Positions 1-8,116 of a stretch of 64,000 bases of DNA are shown piece after piece. Origin of the DNA: Micromonospora avicenniae. Its GTDB lineage: Bacteria; Actinomycetota; Actinomycetes; Mycobacteriales; Micromonosporaceae. The stretch is from assembly GCF_900156065.1 (NCBI RefSeq), contig NZ_FTNF01000002.1, positions 1 to 64,000 on the forward strand, given 5' to 3'. The notes below the pieces were generated by a model, which saw only the letters and a program-made list of their open reading frames with translations, was not told where the DNA came from and made no database searches. Positions within the stretch are counted from its first letter, which is position 1; each line of letters begins with the position of its first letter. The position numbers and the translations under genes were made by a program.

Positions 1-235
1 CCTTCTCCTGCACCGACAGGCCGGCGCTGATCACCTCCGGCCTCGGCCGGCTCGGCCCGTCACCGACCATGCCCCGGGCAGCATCGCCCAGCCGGTCGAA
101 CAGACCCTTTCCGTCGTCCTGGGCGCTCGCGCTGCCCTCTGGTCTCTGGTCGGACAGGACAGTCGTCCCGCCCACGGTGGCGGCCAGGGCCACCACCAGG
201 GCCGCGATCAGCGGCCCTCTCAGGTTCCTTCTCAC
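1..235 (-). CDS. Putative secreted protein, N-terminal part (cut by window edge)
   Basis: Only the first 78 codons lie in the window. The GTG at 235-233 is preceded by a strong GGAGG seven bases upstream, which decides the start. The translation begins with basic residues (VRRNLRG), then a hydrophobic stretch of about 17 residues (PLIAALVVALAATVGG), then a polar Ser/Gly/Asp-rich region. This is a typical signal peptide or a single membrane anchor. The visible mature part, ending near AGLSVQEK, matches no family I know, so no function is given. A 17-bp palindrome lies 76 bp upstream of the start (311-327) and may control it. Confidence 0.6.
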   Translation of the reverse strand, partial: MRRNLRGPLIAALVVALAATVGGTTVLSDQRPEGSASAQDDGKGLFDRLGDAARGMVGDGPSRPRPEVISAGLSVQEK

Positions 236-299
236 CCGTCACCCTCCGTCAAGGGCTGATACGTCGGGTAGAAGCTAGGAGAACGACATACACGCGCAG

Positions 300-327
300 C
301 TATCGTCCGGCTATCGCGGCGCGATAG
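300..327. promoter_or_regulatory. CTATCG palindrome, candidate operator
   Basis: A perfect palindrome CTATCGCG-G-CGCGATAG sits at 311-327. A further CTATCG half-site lies exactly 11 bp upstream (300-305), one helical turn away. Three half-sites on one DNA face, between the starts of the minus-strand gene at 235 and nothing else, suggest a regulator site for that gene. The regulator is not identified. Confidence 0.5.
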
Positions 328-423
328 CGCGGGCGCGGACCGGGCGCCGCAACCGCATGGCGACGAAAACGGGGCCGCCCCGCTCGGGATGAGCGGGACG
401 GCCCCGGGTGAGGATGGCGAGCG

Positions 424-1224
424 TCAGTAGCGGTTGAGGTTCGCGTACGGGCTGATCACGATGCGCGGCGACAGCGCCGGGTTGAGCCAGCGCAGGATTG
501 CCACCAGGTTGGTGTGCGAGACGGCCACGCACCCGGCGGTGGCGTTGCCGCTGCTGGTGCTGAACTCGTGCAGGAAGATCCCGCTGCCCGCGTTCGGCAC
601 CGGCGTCGCCACGTTCGGCGCCATGTTGTACGTGATCACGGCGAAGTGCGTGTAAGCAGGCACCTCCTGCCACAGCGCCTCGCTGTATCCGCCGGGATTG
701 GTGGTGCTGTGCTGGAAGGAGTTGTAGAGCGAGGACGTCGGGTTCTCGTTCCACCAGTCGCCGCTGACCAGCCGGTGGTAGGGGTACCGGACTCCGGGGT
801 TGGCGGCGTTGCCGTACATGGTGGGCCCGATCGAGTAGACCCCGGTCGGCGTGGTGGGCACGCCCTCCGTGTGGTTGTCGCTGAATCCCTTCGACCCGAT
901 GCGAGCCGGCAACGGCGCAGAGACCGGCCACCAGCGGCCCCGCTCCTTCGCGTACGTCTCGAGGGTCGCGTAGTTGTTGGAGTAGCTGTCCCCGCCGACG
1001 ATGATGACCTGTTGGGTCTGCGGCGGCAGGGTCTTCAGCTGCGCGGCCCTGTTGCCGGGCGTCACGTCTCCCCGCTTGATCGTCGGGGACGCCACGCCGG
1101 TCGCCGTCCACCAGGTGCTCTCCCGGGTCCCCGCGGCGGCTGCGGCTGTCGAACCGACGAGGGCTGGAGCCGCCACGCCAGCGGCGGCGCCGAGCACGAA
1201 TGTTCTCCGCTTCATGCCGAACAT
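424..1224 (-). CDS. Exported L,D-transpeptidase (YkuD)-like protein
   Basis: The 266-residue product begins with a twin-Arg type leader (MKRRTFVLGAAAG followed by an Ala-rich h-region). It is therefore probably exported by the Tat or Sec route and acts outside the membrane. The C-terminal part carries the pattern of YkuD L,D-transpeptidases: a His in IFLHEF (about residue 219) and a Cys in TAGCVAVS (about residue 232). These correspond to the catalytic HX13-17[S/T]XGC region that makes 3-3 peptidoglycan cross-links or amide transfer reactions. The Cys context (AGC rather than SHGC) is divergent, so a related hydrolase or transferase is possible. The ATG at 1224 and an in-frame ATG at 1215 are both possible; no Shine-Dalgarno is seen, and a CATATG box five bases before 1224 suggests a leaderless message. 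Confidence 0.7.
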   Translation of the reverse strand: MFGMKRRTFVLGAAAGVAAPALVGSTAAAAAGTRESTWWTATGVASPTIKRGDVTPGNRAAQLKTLPPQTQQVIIVGGDSYSNNYATLETYAKERGRWWPVSAPLPARIGSKGFSDNHTEGVPTTPTGVYSIGPTMYGNAANPGVRYPYHRLVSGDWWNENPTSSLYNSFQHSTTNPGGYSEALWQEVPAYTHFAVITYNMAPNVATPVPNAGSGIFLHEFSTSSGNATAGCVAVSHTNLVAILRWLNPALSPRIVISPYANLNRY

Positions 1225-1235
1225 ACTGACATATG

Positions 1236-1247
1236 ACGAATATTCGT
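1236..1247. promoter_or_regulatory. ACGAATATTCGT palindrome upstream of the YkuD-like gene
   Basis: A perfect 12-bp AT-rich palindrome lies 12-23 bp upstream of the ATG at 1224, overlapping where the core promoter of a leaderless gene would be. It is a candidate operator; nothing nearby identifies the binding protein. Confidence 0.4.
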
Positions 1248-1612
1248 GATGTCCCCTTGAGCCTGACTTCTGTCCGGCAGAGGCCCAGGACCGCCGCGCG
1301 GGTCAGAGCCGGGTCCGCAACTACCCGGCCCTGACCCAACCGTCCGATGTGGTAGCGGACATCGCCGTGGTGTGAAGGCGTGGACGTGGCACGTCGTCCA
1401 CACCGGGCCACCCCGACGAGCCGGCCCGCATGCACTCAGCTCCATGTGCCCAGCACCGGACTTCGTACGCCCGCGGCTCACCCCGAAGGGCCGCGAACAT
1501 CGGCTCAGGTTAGGCAGCTGCCGATGGCCGGACAAGGCACGCCGGAGCCATTGGTGGAGTGATTGATCTCAACGTCAAAAAGTGGCATGTCGACGTAACA
1601 CGGCTGCCGCCG
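1248..1612. other. Intergenic stretch without a recognisable gene
   Basis: This lies downstream of the DUF4184 gene and upstream of the YkuD-like gene, both on the minus strand. The only structure I see is an imperfect hairpin around 1381-1400 with GACGTG-G-CACGTC at 1383-1395 at its core. Short open frames here show no family signature. Confidence 0.4.
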
Positions 1613-2410
1613 TCAGCGCTGTTCCGGTTCTAGGCGACCCGTCCGCTCCGATGCGGCTCGGTTGGCGGCGAGTGCGCCGAGCAGCGCCGCGAGCGCCACG
1701 AGGTGCAGTAGTCGCACACCGGTCGGCGCCGGTTCACGCGCGGCCGGAAACAGTGGCAGCAACGCCACCCCGACCACGGCGACGGTGGCGGCCACCCGTC
1801 GGAACACCACCGGTCGGGCGGGCGTCGCGCCGTAGGTGTCACGTCGGCCCGGCCGGTCCACGTTGGCGGGCCGACGCGCGAACCGGCGTGCCAGGATCAC
1901 CACTGCCACCGCGCCGAGCAGGCTGCTGCTCAGGTCGGAGACCGTCCACCAGTGCAGCCCGGTGACCGCGTACCAGTCCACGCCGAGGGCGTGGAGCCAG
2001 CCGTCGGTGTGCGTGAGCCAGTCCCAGCCGAGGTGGCTCACGGCACCGAGCAGCGCCGAGCCGACGGTGATCCACCAGCGATGCCGCCGTACGCGCAGCT
2101 CGGCGGCCCAGCGGTATCCGGCCGGGAGGTACGGCGCGACGGTGGCCGCGCAGTGACGAACCAGCCAGGCGTAGCCGAGCGCCACCGGCAGGCACCACCA
2201 GAGCAGCGCGGCCACCGTGTGCGTGCCGGTGACCTGCACCCCGGTGCCCGTGGTCAGGTATGCCACGTCCGGCGCGACCGTACCGGTGGCCAGCGCGACA
2301 CCGTCGAACCAGCGAGGTCGCCACAGCTTGAGCGGCAGCACCGGAGCCAGGTGCGAGGGGAATGACAGCGGCACCCACGGATCATCTCGCATCGATGCGG
2401 GAGCTGACAC
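1613..2410 (-). CDS. DUF4184 family integral membrane protein
   Basis: The 265-residue protein starts with the DUF4184 signature: a short N-terminus with FPSHLAPVLPLKL, then TGTVAPDVAYL, and later a conserved SHLGWDWLTHTDGW segment near residues 125-140. Several hydrophobic helices follow, about five to six in total, and the C-terminal tail is Arg/Glu-rich. Members resemble membrane-bound metal-dependent hydrolases of the YdjM type, with His and Asp residues clustered at the membrane face. Their substrate is unknown. Its end is 25 bp from the start-distal end of the HAD gene, which is also on the minus strand, so the two may be co-transcribed. Confidence 0.7.
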   Translation of the reverse strand: MSAPASMRDDPWVPLSFPSHLAPVLPLKLWRPRWFDGVALATGTVAPDVAYLTTGTGVQVTGTHTVAALLWWCLPVALGYAWLVRHCAATVAPYLPAGYRWAAELRVRRHRWWITVGSALLGAVSHLGWDWLTHTDGWLHALGVDWYAVTGLHWWTVSDLSSSLLGAVAVVILARRFARRPANVDRPGRRDTYGATPARPVVFRRVAATVAVVGVALLPLFPAAREPAPTGVRLLHLVALAALLGALAANRAASERTGRLEPEQR

Positions 2411-2434
2411 CCCCGGCGCGGGCCGAGCGCTGGG

Positions 2435-3145
2435 TCAGAAGTGCCGGAGCAGATCGGGGAAGGCGGCCAGGCGCAGGATGCCGCGGTCGGTCGGGTCCAA
2501 CTCCTCGTCCTCCAGCACCCAGGTGTTCTCGTTCGGAATGAAGACCGCGTTCAGGCCGGCGGCCCGGGCCGGAAGGATGTCCGAGCGCGGCGAGTTGCCG
2601 ATCATCCACGCGACGGCCGGGTCGAAGCCGTGCTCACCGGCCAGCCACCGGTACGTCTCGACGTCCTTCTCGCGCACGATGTGCGCGGCTCGGAAGTGGT
2701 GCAGCAGCCCGGACGCGTCGAGCTTGCGCTGCTGCTCCGCCCGGTCCCCCTTGGTCAGCAGCAGCAGCTCGTGCCGGCCGGCCAGCTCGTCGAGCGCCTC
2801 GGCCACCCCGGGCATCAGCTCGACCTTGTGCTCCACCAGCGCCGCGGCCAGCCGGTCGATCTCGCGTCGCTCGAGTTCCGTGGCCGGCCGCTCGCGCAGC
2901 CGTTCCAGGCACTCCGCCAGGCTGCGCAGGAAGACCTTGCTGCCGTAGCCGTGTGCCACCGTGTTGGCCCGCTCGATGTCGTCGAGGATGGCCCTGAGCT
3001 CGGCCCGGTTGAAGGTGGGGTGGTCGAGCCAGGCGAGGAAGTCGTCGATCACCCGCTCGAAGACGAGGTTGTTCTCCCAGAGCGTGTCGTCCGCGTCGAA
3101 CACCAGCACCTGTGCCTGCCGGCGTACCGCCTGGTCCCCCGCCAT
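2435..3145 (-). CDS. HAD superfamily hydrolase
   Basis: This 236-residue cytoplasmic protein has the HAD motif I DADDT (Asp-17 nucleophile, Asp-19 acid/base) near its N-terminus. Motif II follows as LLLLTKGD and the motif IV region as WMIGNSPRSD. A helical cap-like insert lies between motif I and motif II. Such enzymes are Mg-dependent phosphatases or dehalogenases; the DDTLWENN context resembles small phosphatases of the YjjG/YfnB kind. The ATG at 3145 is preceded by GAGGGGG at a good distance. The substrate cannot be told from sequence. Confidence 0.8.
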   Translation of the reverse strand: MAGDQAVRRQAQVLVFDADDTLWENNLVFERVIDDFLAWLDHPTFNRAELRAILDDIERANTVAHGYGSKVFLRSLAECLERLRERPATELERREIDRLAAALVEHKVELMPGVAEALDELAGRHELLLLTKGDRAEQQRKLDASGLLHHFRAAHIVREKDVETYRWLAGEHGFDPAVAWMIGNSPRSDILPARAAGLNAVFIPNENTWVLEDEELDPTDRGILRLAAFPDLLRHF

Positions 3146-3282
3146 GCCGTCCCCCTCATGATCGCCGTCCTGCCTCGGCGGACCTTAGGGCATGGTGTGC
3201 GGTGGGCCCAACGGATTTCCGTCCGCCGCCTGCCACGGCGGCGGCGGTGAACCGGCAGGACCGTGATCGGTGAAACCTATGG

Positions 3283-5991
3283 TCAGCGGCGCAGGGTCAG
3301 GATCAGGTCGGCGACCAGTGCCGTCCAACCCGTCTGATGCCACGCGCCGAGCCCCGCGCCGTTGTCGCCGTGGAAGTACTCCGGAAAGCAGAGCAGGTCC
3401 CGCCAGTCCGGATGGGTCTGGAAGAGCTGCGCCGCACCGTAGATCGGCCGGCGACCCCAGCTGTCCCGGGTGAAGAGCGAGATCAGCCGGGCGGAGAGGT
3501 CGTCGGCGATCTCGTTCAGCGTCCGCTTCACCCCGGACCGGGTCGGGTACTCGATCTGCAGGTCGTCGCCGTAGAAGGCCGCGTAGTCGCGCAGCGCGCT
3601 GACGAGCAGGAAGTTGGTCGGCATCCAGATCGGGCCGCGCCAGTTGGAGTTGCCGCCGAAGAGGCCGCTGGTGGACTCGGCCGGCTCGTAGCCGACCCGG
3701 AACTCCTGGCCGCCGAGGGCCACCGAGAAGGGCTCCGCCAGGTGCGCCCGGGAGAGCGTACGCAGGCCGTACTCGGAGAGGAACTCGTCGGTGTCCAGCA
3801 TCCGGGCCAGCAGCCGGACGAGCTGCTCCGGGCCGACCATGGAGAGCAGTCGCTGCTGCCGCCCGTCCGGGCCCAGCCGGCGGGCACCGATCACACCTGC
3901 GTACTCCGGCCGGTGGACGAGCAGCCAGCGCAGCCGCGCGCCGAGCTCCGGCAGGCGGTGCAGCGTACGGGCGGTGAGCCGGGTGACGGCGGCCAGCGGA
4001 AGCAGCCCGACGACGGACCGGACCTTCAACGGCACCTTGGTGCCGTCGGCCAGCCTCAGCACGTCGTAGAAGAAGGCGTCCTCGTCGTCCCAGAGCCCCT
4101 GCTCGTACGCGGCGGCGGCGATGTAGGCGAAGTGCTCGAAGAACTTCGTGGCGGTGTCCACCCAGGTCCGGTCGTGCTCGGCGAGGATGATCGCGATGTC
4201 GAGCAGGTTGAGCGCGTACATCGCCATCCAGCCGGTGCCGTCGGACTGCTCGAGCACGCCGGCCACCGGCAGCGCGGCCGAGCGGTCGAACGGCCCGACG
4301 TTGTCCAGCCCGAGGAAACCACCCTCGAAGACGTTGTTGCCGCCCACGTCCTTGCGGTTGACCCACCAGGTGAAGTTCAGCAGCAGCTTGTGCATCACCC
4401 GGGCCAGGAACTCGTGGTCCCGGCTGCCGTCGATCTCGAACACCTTCAACGCGGCCCAGGCGTGCACCGGCGGGTTGACGTCGCCGAACGCCCACTCGTA
4501 CGCCGGGATCTGCCCGTTCGGGTGCAGGTACCACTCCCGCAGCAGGAGCAGCAGCTGAGCCTTGGCGAAGCCCGGGTCGACCCGGGCGAGGCTGACGCAG
4601 TGGAAGGCCAGGTCCCACGCCGCGTACCAGGGGTACTCCCACGGATCCGGCATGGAGATCACGTCGAAGCTGGTCATGTGCCACCACTGGCTGTTACGCC
4701 CGTGCCGGCGTCCCGGCGGCGGCGCCGACGAGGCCGGGTCGCCCTCCAGCCACCGTTTGACGTCGAAGTGGTAGAACTGCTTGCCCCACAGCAGACCGGC
4801 GATGGCCTGCCGCGCCACCAGCGCCTCGTCGGGCGTCGCCGAGGCCGGGATCACCCCGGCGAAGAAGTGGTTCGCCTCGGCCCGCCGGGCCCAGACCACC
4901 GCGTCGAAGCCGGCGCCGAGGTCGGCCGCCGGCGGCGGGCCGGTGACCGGCGGCGGGGCGGTACGGGTGAGCCGCAGCCGGATCTGCCGCTGACCGCCGG
5001 CCGGCACGTCGAGCACGTAGTGCAGCGCCCCCTTGGTGCCCTCCCGAGCCGGGTTGACGGTGTCCGCCCCGTCGACCACGTGGTCGTTGATGCCGTCCTT
5101 CGGGTAGCGGGAGCGGCCCGGCAACCCCCAGAGCCGCTCGGCGTTGGTCTCGTTGTCGCAGAGCAGCGGGGTCGGCGCACCGTCGCCCTCAAGCAGCAGC
5201 TGGCCGAGCACCCAGTGCTCGCCGACCAGCCGTGCCCCCTCCCCCGTGAGCCTCGGCATCCGGTCGGCGCCGGGCAAGCCCCAGGCCCACGTGTTACGGA
5301 ACCAGAGGGTGGGCAGCACGTGCAGGGTGGCGGCCCGGTCGCCCCGGTTGGCCACGGTCACCACGACGCACATGTCCGTCGGCGAGGCCTTGGCGTAGTC
5401 GACGGTCACCGCCCAGTACCGGTCGTCGTCGAAGATGCCGGTGTCGACCAGCTCGTACTCGGTGTCGTCCCGGCCGCGCAGCGCGTTGACCGCGACCAGC
5501 TCGTCGTACGGGAAGGCGGCCTGCGGGTAGTGGTAGCGCCACCGCATGTAGGAGTGCGTCGGCGTGGAGTCCTCGTACCACCAGTACTCCTTGACGTCCT
5601 CGCCGTGGTTGCCGCCGTCGCCGCCGAGGCCGAACATCCGCTCCTTCAGGATTGGATCCGCGCCGTTCCAGAGCGCGAGCGCGAAGCAGAACGTCTGCCG
5701 GTCGTCGCAGACGCCGGCCATGCCGTCCTCGTTCCACCGGTACGCTCGGGACCGCGCGTGGTCGTGCGGGAAGTAGTCCCAGGCCGTACCGTGCTCGCTG
5801 TAGTCCTCCCGCACCGTTCCCCAGGCCCGTTCGGACAGATAGGGACCCCATGCGCGCCAGTCCTGCTCGCCGGCGTCGGCTCTGGCGAGCCGGGTCCGCT
5901 CGGCGTCGGGGGCCGGCGCGTCGGAGGGTGAACGGTCAGAGATCACCTGCACATCTTCGACGCCTCCGGGGTAGTTGACCACAGGAGCCAT
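3283..5991 (-). CDS. GH63-like (MGH1-type) glucosidase
   Basis: The product is about 902 residues. Conserved stretches such as WGPYLSERAWGTVREDY, GDGGNHGEDVKEYWWYEDSTPTH and the C-terminal GYEPAESTSGLFGGN/WRGPIWMPTNFLL are those of bacterial glucosidase-like (alpha/alpha)6-barrel proteins related to GH63 processing glucosidases and mannosylglycerate hydrolases. It lacks a signal peptide and should be cytoplasmic, acting on an alpha-glucoside or glycosylglycerate. The open frame extends far upstream, but homology begins near residue 40 after the ATG at 5991, and the region further upstream encodes the divergent debranching enzyme. No clear Shine-Dalgarno precedes the ATG. Its neighbours (GH133 and GT4) suggest a role in intracellular alpha-glucan or compatible-solute turnover. 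Confidence 0.8.
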   Translation of the reverse strand: MAPVVNYPGGVEDVQVISDRSPSDAPAPDAERTRLARADAGEQDWRAWGPYLSERAWGTVREDYSEHGTAWDYFPHDHARSRAYRWNEDGMAGVCDDRQTFCFALALWNGADPILKERMFGLGGDGGNHGEDVKEYWWYEDSTPTHSYMRWRYHYPQAAFPYDELVAVNALRGRDDTEYELVDTGIFDDDRYWAVTVDYAKASPTDMCVVVTVANRGDRAATLHVLPTLWFRNTWAWGLPGADRMPRLTGEGARLVGEHWVLGQLLLEGDGAPTPLLCDNETNAERLWGLPGRSRYPKDGINDHVVDGADTVNPAREGTKGALHYVLDVPAGGQRQIRLRLTRTAPPPVTGPPPAADLGAGFDAVVWARRAEANHFFAGVIPASATPDEALVARQAIAGLLWGKQFYHFDVKRWLEGDPASSAPPPGRRHGRNSQWWHMTSFDVISMPDPWEYPWYAAWDLAFHCVSLARVDPGFAKAQLLLLLREWYLHPNGQIPAYEWAFGDVNPPVHAWAALKVFEIDGSRDHEFLARVMHKLLLNFTWWVNRKDVGGNNVFEGGFLGLDNVGPFDRSAALPVAGVLEQSDGTGWMAMYALNLLDIAIILAEHDRTWVDTATKFFEHFAYIAAAAYEQGLWDDEDAFFYDVLRLADGTKVPLKVRSVVGLLPLAAVTRLTARTLHRLPELGARLRWLLVHRPEYAGVIGARRLGPDGRQQRLLSMVGPEQLVRLLARMLDTDEFLSEYGLRTLSRAHLAEPFSVALGGQEFRVGYEPAESTSGLFGGNSNWRGPIWMPTNFLLVSALRDYAAFYGDDLQIEYPTRSGVKRTLNEIADDLSARLISLFTRDSWGRRPIYGAAQLFQTHPDWRDLLCFPEYFHGDNGAGLGAWHQTGWTALVADLILTLRR

Positions 5992-6033
5992 TCTCGCGGT
6001 GGTGTGTGGCACGCCGCCGCCGGTGGAGGAAAG

Positions 6034-7977
6034 TTGATCGACATTCACTTCGGCCCCCAGGTCTGCACCGATCCGACCAGCGGGGCGACCCGGGAGTGGC
6101 TGGTGCCCGACGGCGTCGGCGGGTACGCCATGGGCACCGTCAGCGGTCTGCGTACCCGCCGCTACCACGGGCTGCTGGTGGTGGCCGGCGACCGGCCTGC
6201 GGCCCGGCGCGTGGGACTGGTCAGCCTCGACCCGGCGGTGCTGCTTCCCTCCGGCGCGCGGGTGCGTCTCGGTGCGCACGAGTGGGCCTCCGGTGCGGTG
6301 GACCCGCCGGGGTTCGAGCTGCTGGAGCACTTCGCGCTCGTCGACGGGGTGCCGCGGTGGCGGTGGCGGATCGGCGACGTGGTGATCGAACGCGAGCTGG
6401 CGATGCTGCCCGGCCGCTCGTGCGTGGCCGTGGTGCACCGGCTCGTGTCCGGCGGACCCGTACGACTCGAACTGGCCGCCGCCTGCACGTGGCGGGACGC
6501 GCACGGCGAGCGCCGGGCCGACGGTCCCGCCCCGCGGGTCGAGCCGGTGGCCGGCGGCGCGGTGGTGGAGGGCGCGTACCGGCTCGCCGGCCCGAACTGG
6601 GTGCCCGAGGGGCAGTGGTGGCTCGGTGTGCACCACCGGGAGGAGGCGGCGCGCGGGCTCTCCTCGACGGAGGACCTCTGGTACGCGGGCCGCTTCTCGG
6701 GCGCGCTGGACCGGCCCGGCGACACCGTGTCGGTGCTGGCCTGGGCCGCGCCGCTGGAGTTCGAGCCGATGCCGGCGACCGAGGTGATCGAGGTGGCACG
6801 CCGGCGCAACCGGCAGGTGGTGGCGCAGGCGAGGCCCGCCGACGACGTCGAGGCGACGCTCGCGCTGGCCGCCGACGCGTTCGTGGTGCGCACCGGCGAG
6901 TCGGCCGCCGACGTGGTGGCCGGTTACCCGTGGTTCGGCACCTGGTCGCGAGACACGATGATCTCGTACGAGGGGCTCTTCCTCCGTACCAACCGGGCGG
7001 ATCTCGGCCGGGAGCTGCTGCGCTCGTACGCGGCGACGCTCTCGGAGGGGATGCTCGCGAACACCGCCGACACGGGTCGGGTGGAGCACAACACGGTCGA
7101 CGCGACGCTGTGGTTCCTGCACGCGGTCAACCGGCACGTGACCGTCACCGGCGACACGGATCTCGCCGCCGAGCTGCTGCCCGCGCTGCGCGGGGTGGTC
7201 GACGCGCACCGGGCCGGCACCCGGTACGGCATCGCGGTCGACCCGGCCGACGGTCTGCTCACCCAGGGCACTCCGGAGACCGCGCTGACCTGGATGGACG
7301 CCCGCGTCTACGGGGTGCCGGTGACGCCCCGCACGGGCAAGCCGGTGGAGGTCAACGCACTCTGGGCCAACGGGCTGGCCGGGCTCGCCGAGTTGACCGA
7401 GTCGACCGGCGGGGACGCCGAGGAGCTGCGTCGGCTGCACGCGCAGGCGGTCGCCTCGTTCCGGAAGCGCTATCCCGCACCGGGGGGTTGGCTGCACGAC
7501 GTGGTGGATGCGCCGGCACCGGCGTACCCGCTGGGTGGGGCGGCGTACCACGACGACGATTCGCTGCGCCCCAATCAACTGCTGGCCTGGTCCCTGCCGT
7601 ACGCGCCGCTGGAGCCGGACGAGCCGACCCTGCGGCGGATCGCGGCGGCGCTGCTCACCCCGCTCGGTCCGCGCAGTCTGACCGCGGAAGCGCCCGAGTT
7701 CACCGGGCGGCACCGGGGCGGGCCGGCGGAACGGGACTGCGCCTACCACCAGGGCACCGTCTGGCCGTGGCTCCTCGGACCGTACGTGTCCGCCTGCCGG
7801 CGGGCGGGAATGCCGGTCGACGAGGTTTTCATGGGAATCGAATCCCATCTGAGCGAGTACGGCCTCGGCTCGGTCAGCGAGACGGCCGACGGTCTGCCGC
7901 CGCACGCCGCGACGGGCTGCCCGTTCCAGGCGTGGTCGGTGGCCGAGCTGCTGCGGGTGAGGCGACCGGGTCGCTAG
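6034..7977 (+). CDS. GH133 amylo-alpha-1,6-glucosidase (glycogen debranching enzyme type)
   Basis: The product is about 647 residues. The N-terminal segment REWLVPDGVGGYAMGT/GLRTRRYHGLL and the later YPWFGTWSRDTMISYEG, TWMDARVYGVPVTPR and CAYHQGTVWPWLLGPY blocks define the archaeal/bacterial debranching-enzyme family: an N-terminal beta-domain followed by a catalytic (alpha/alpha)6 barrel. It should hydrolyse alpha-1,6 branch glucose in glycogen-like polymers in the cytosol. I favour the TTG at 6034 because GGAGGA stands just upstream at 6025-6030. An in-frame GTG at 6004 has no such signal. The gene is divergent from the GH63-like gene with only about 40 bp between starts, so one control region probably serves both. 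Confidence 0.85.
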   Translation: MIDIHFGPQVCTDPTSGATREWLVPDGVGGYAMGTVSGLRTRRYHGLLVVAGDRPAARRVGLVSLDPAVLLPSGARVRLGAHEWASGAVDPPGFELLEHFALVDGVPRWRWRIGDVVIERELAMLPGRSCVAVVHRLVSGGPVRLELAAACTWRDAHGERRADGPAPRVEPVAGGAVVEGAYRLAGPNWVPEGQWWLGVHHREEAARGLSSTEDLWYAGRFSGALDRPGDTVSVLAWAAPLEFEPMPATEVIEVARRRNRQVVAQARPADDVEATLALAADAFVVRTGESAADVVAGYPWFGTWSRDTMISYEGLFLRTNRADLGRELLRSYAATLSEGMLANTADTGRVEHNTVDATLWFLHAVNRHVTVTGDTDLAAELLPALRGVVDAHRAGTRYGIAVDPADGLLTQGTPETALTWMDARVYGVPVTPRTGKPVEVNALWANGLAGLAELTESTGGDAEELRRLHAQAVASFRKRYPAPGGWLHDVVDAPAPAYPLGGAAYHDDDSLRPNQLLAWSLPYAPLEPDEPTLRRIAAALLTPLGPRSLTAEAPEFTGRHRGGPAERDCAYHQGTVWPWLLGPYVSACRRAGMPVDEVFMGIESHLSEYGLGSVSETADGLPPHAATGCPFQAWSVAELLRVRRPGR

Positions 7978-8116
7978 CGCTTTACACGAGCGCAACGAGT
8001 GTGTCTCCGCTGGTTATCCCATTGCGGGCAGGATGGGAGCCGATCCCAGACGCGACGGCGGGCACCGGCGACGGTGCCGGTTCGCGCGTGCCCGGAGACA
8101 ACTCAGAGGGGGCCGC

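Noticed and set aside
1372..1566. Short plus-strand open frames in the 1248-1612 gap
   Set aside because: No ribosome site, Arg/Pro/His-rich translation, no similarity to known small proteins.
3337..5931. An 864-codon open frame on the plus strand opposite the GH63-like gene
   Set aside because: Its translation is Arg/Gly/Pro/Val-rich with no family signature; it is the usual antisense open frame of GC-rich coding DNA. The minus-strand gene has clear motifs.
5992..7995. Upstream extension of the GH63-like frame by about 670 codons
   Set aside because: The extension is antisense to the GH133 gene and has low-complexity Arg-rich sequence. Homology begins after the ATG at 5991.
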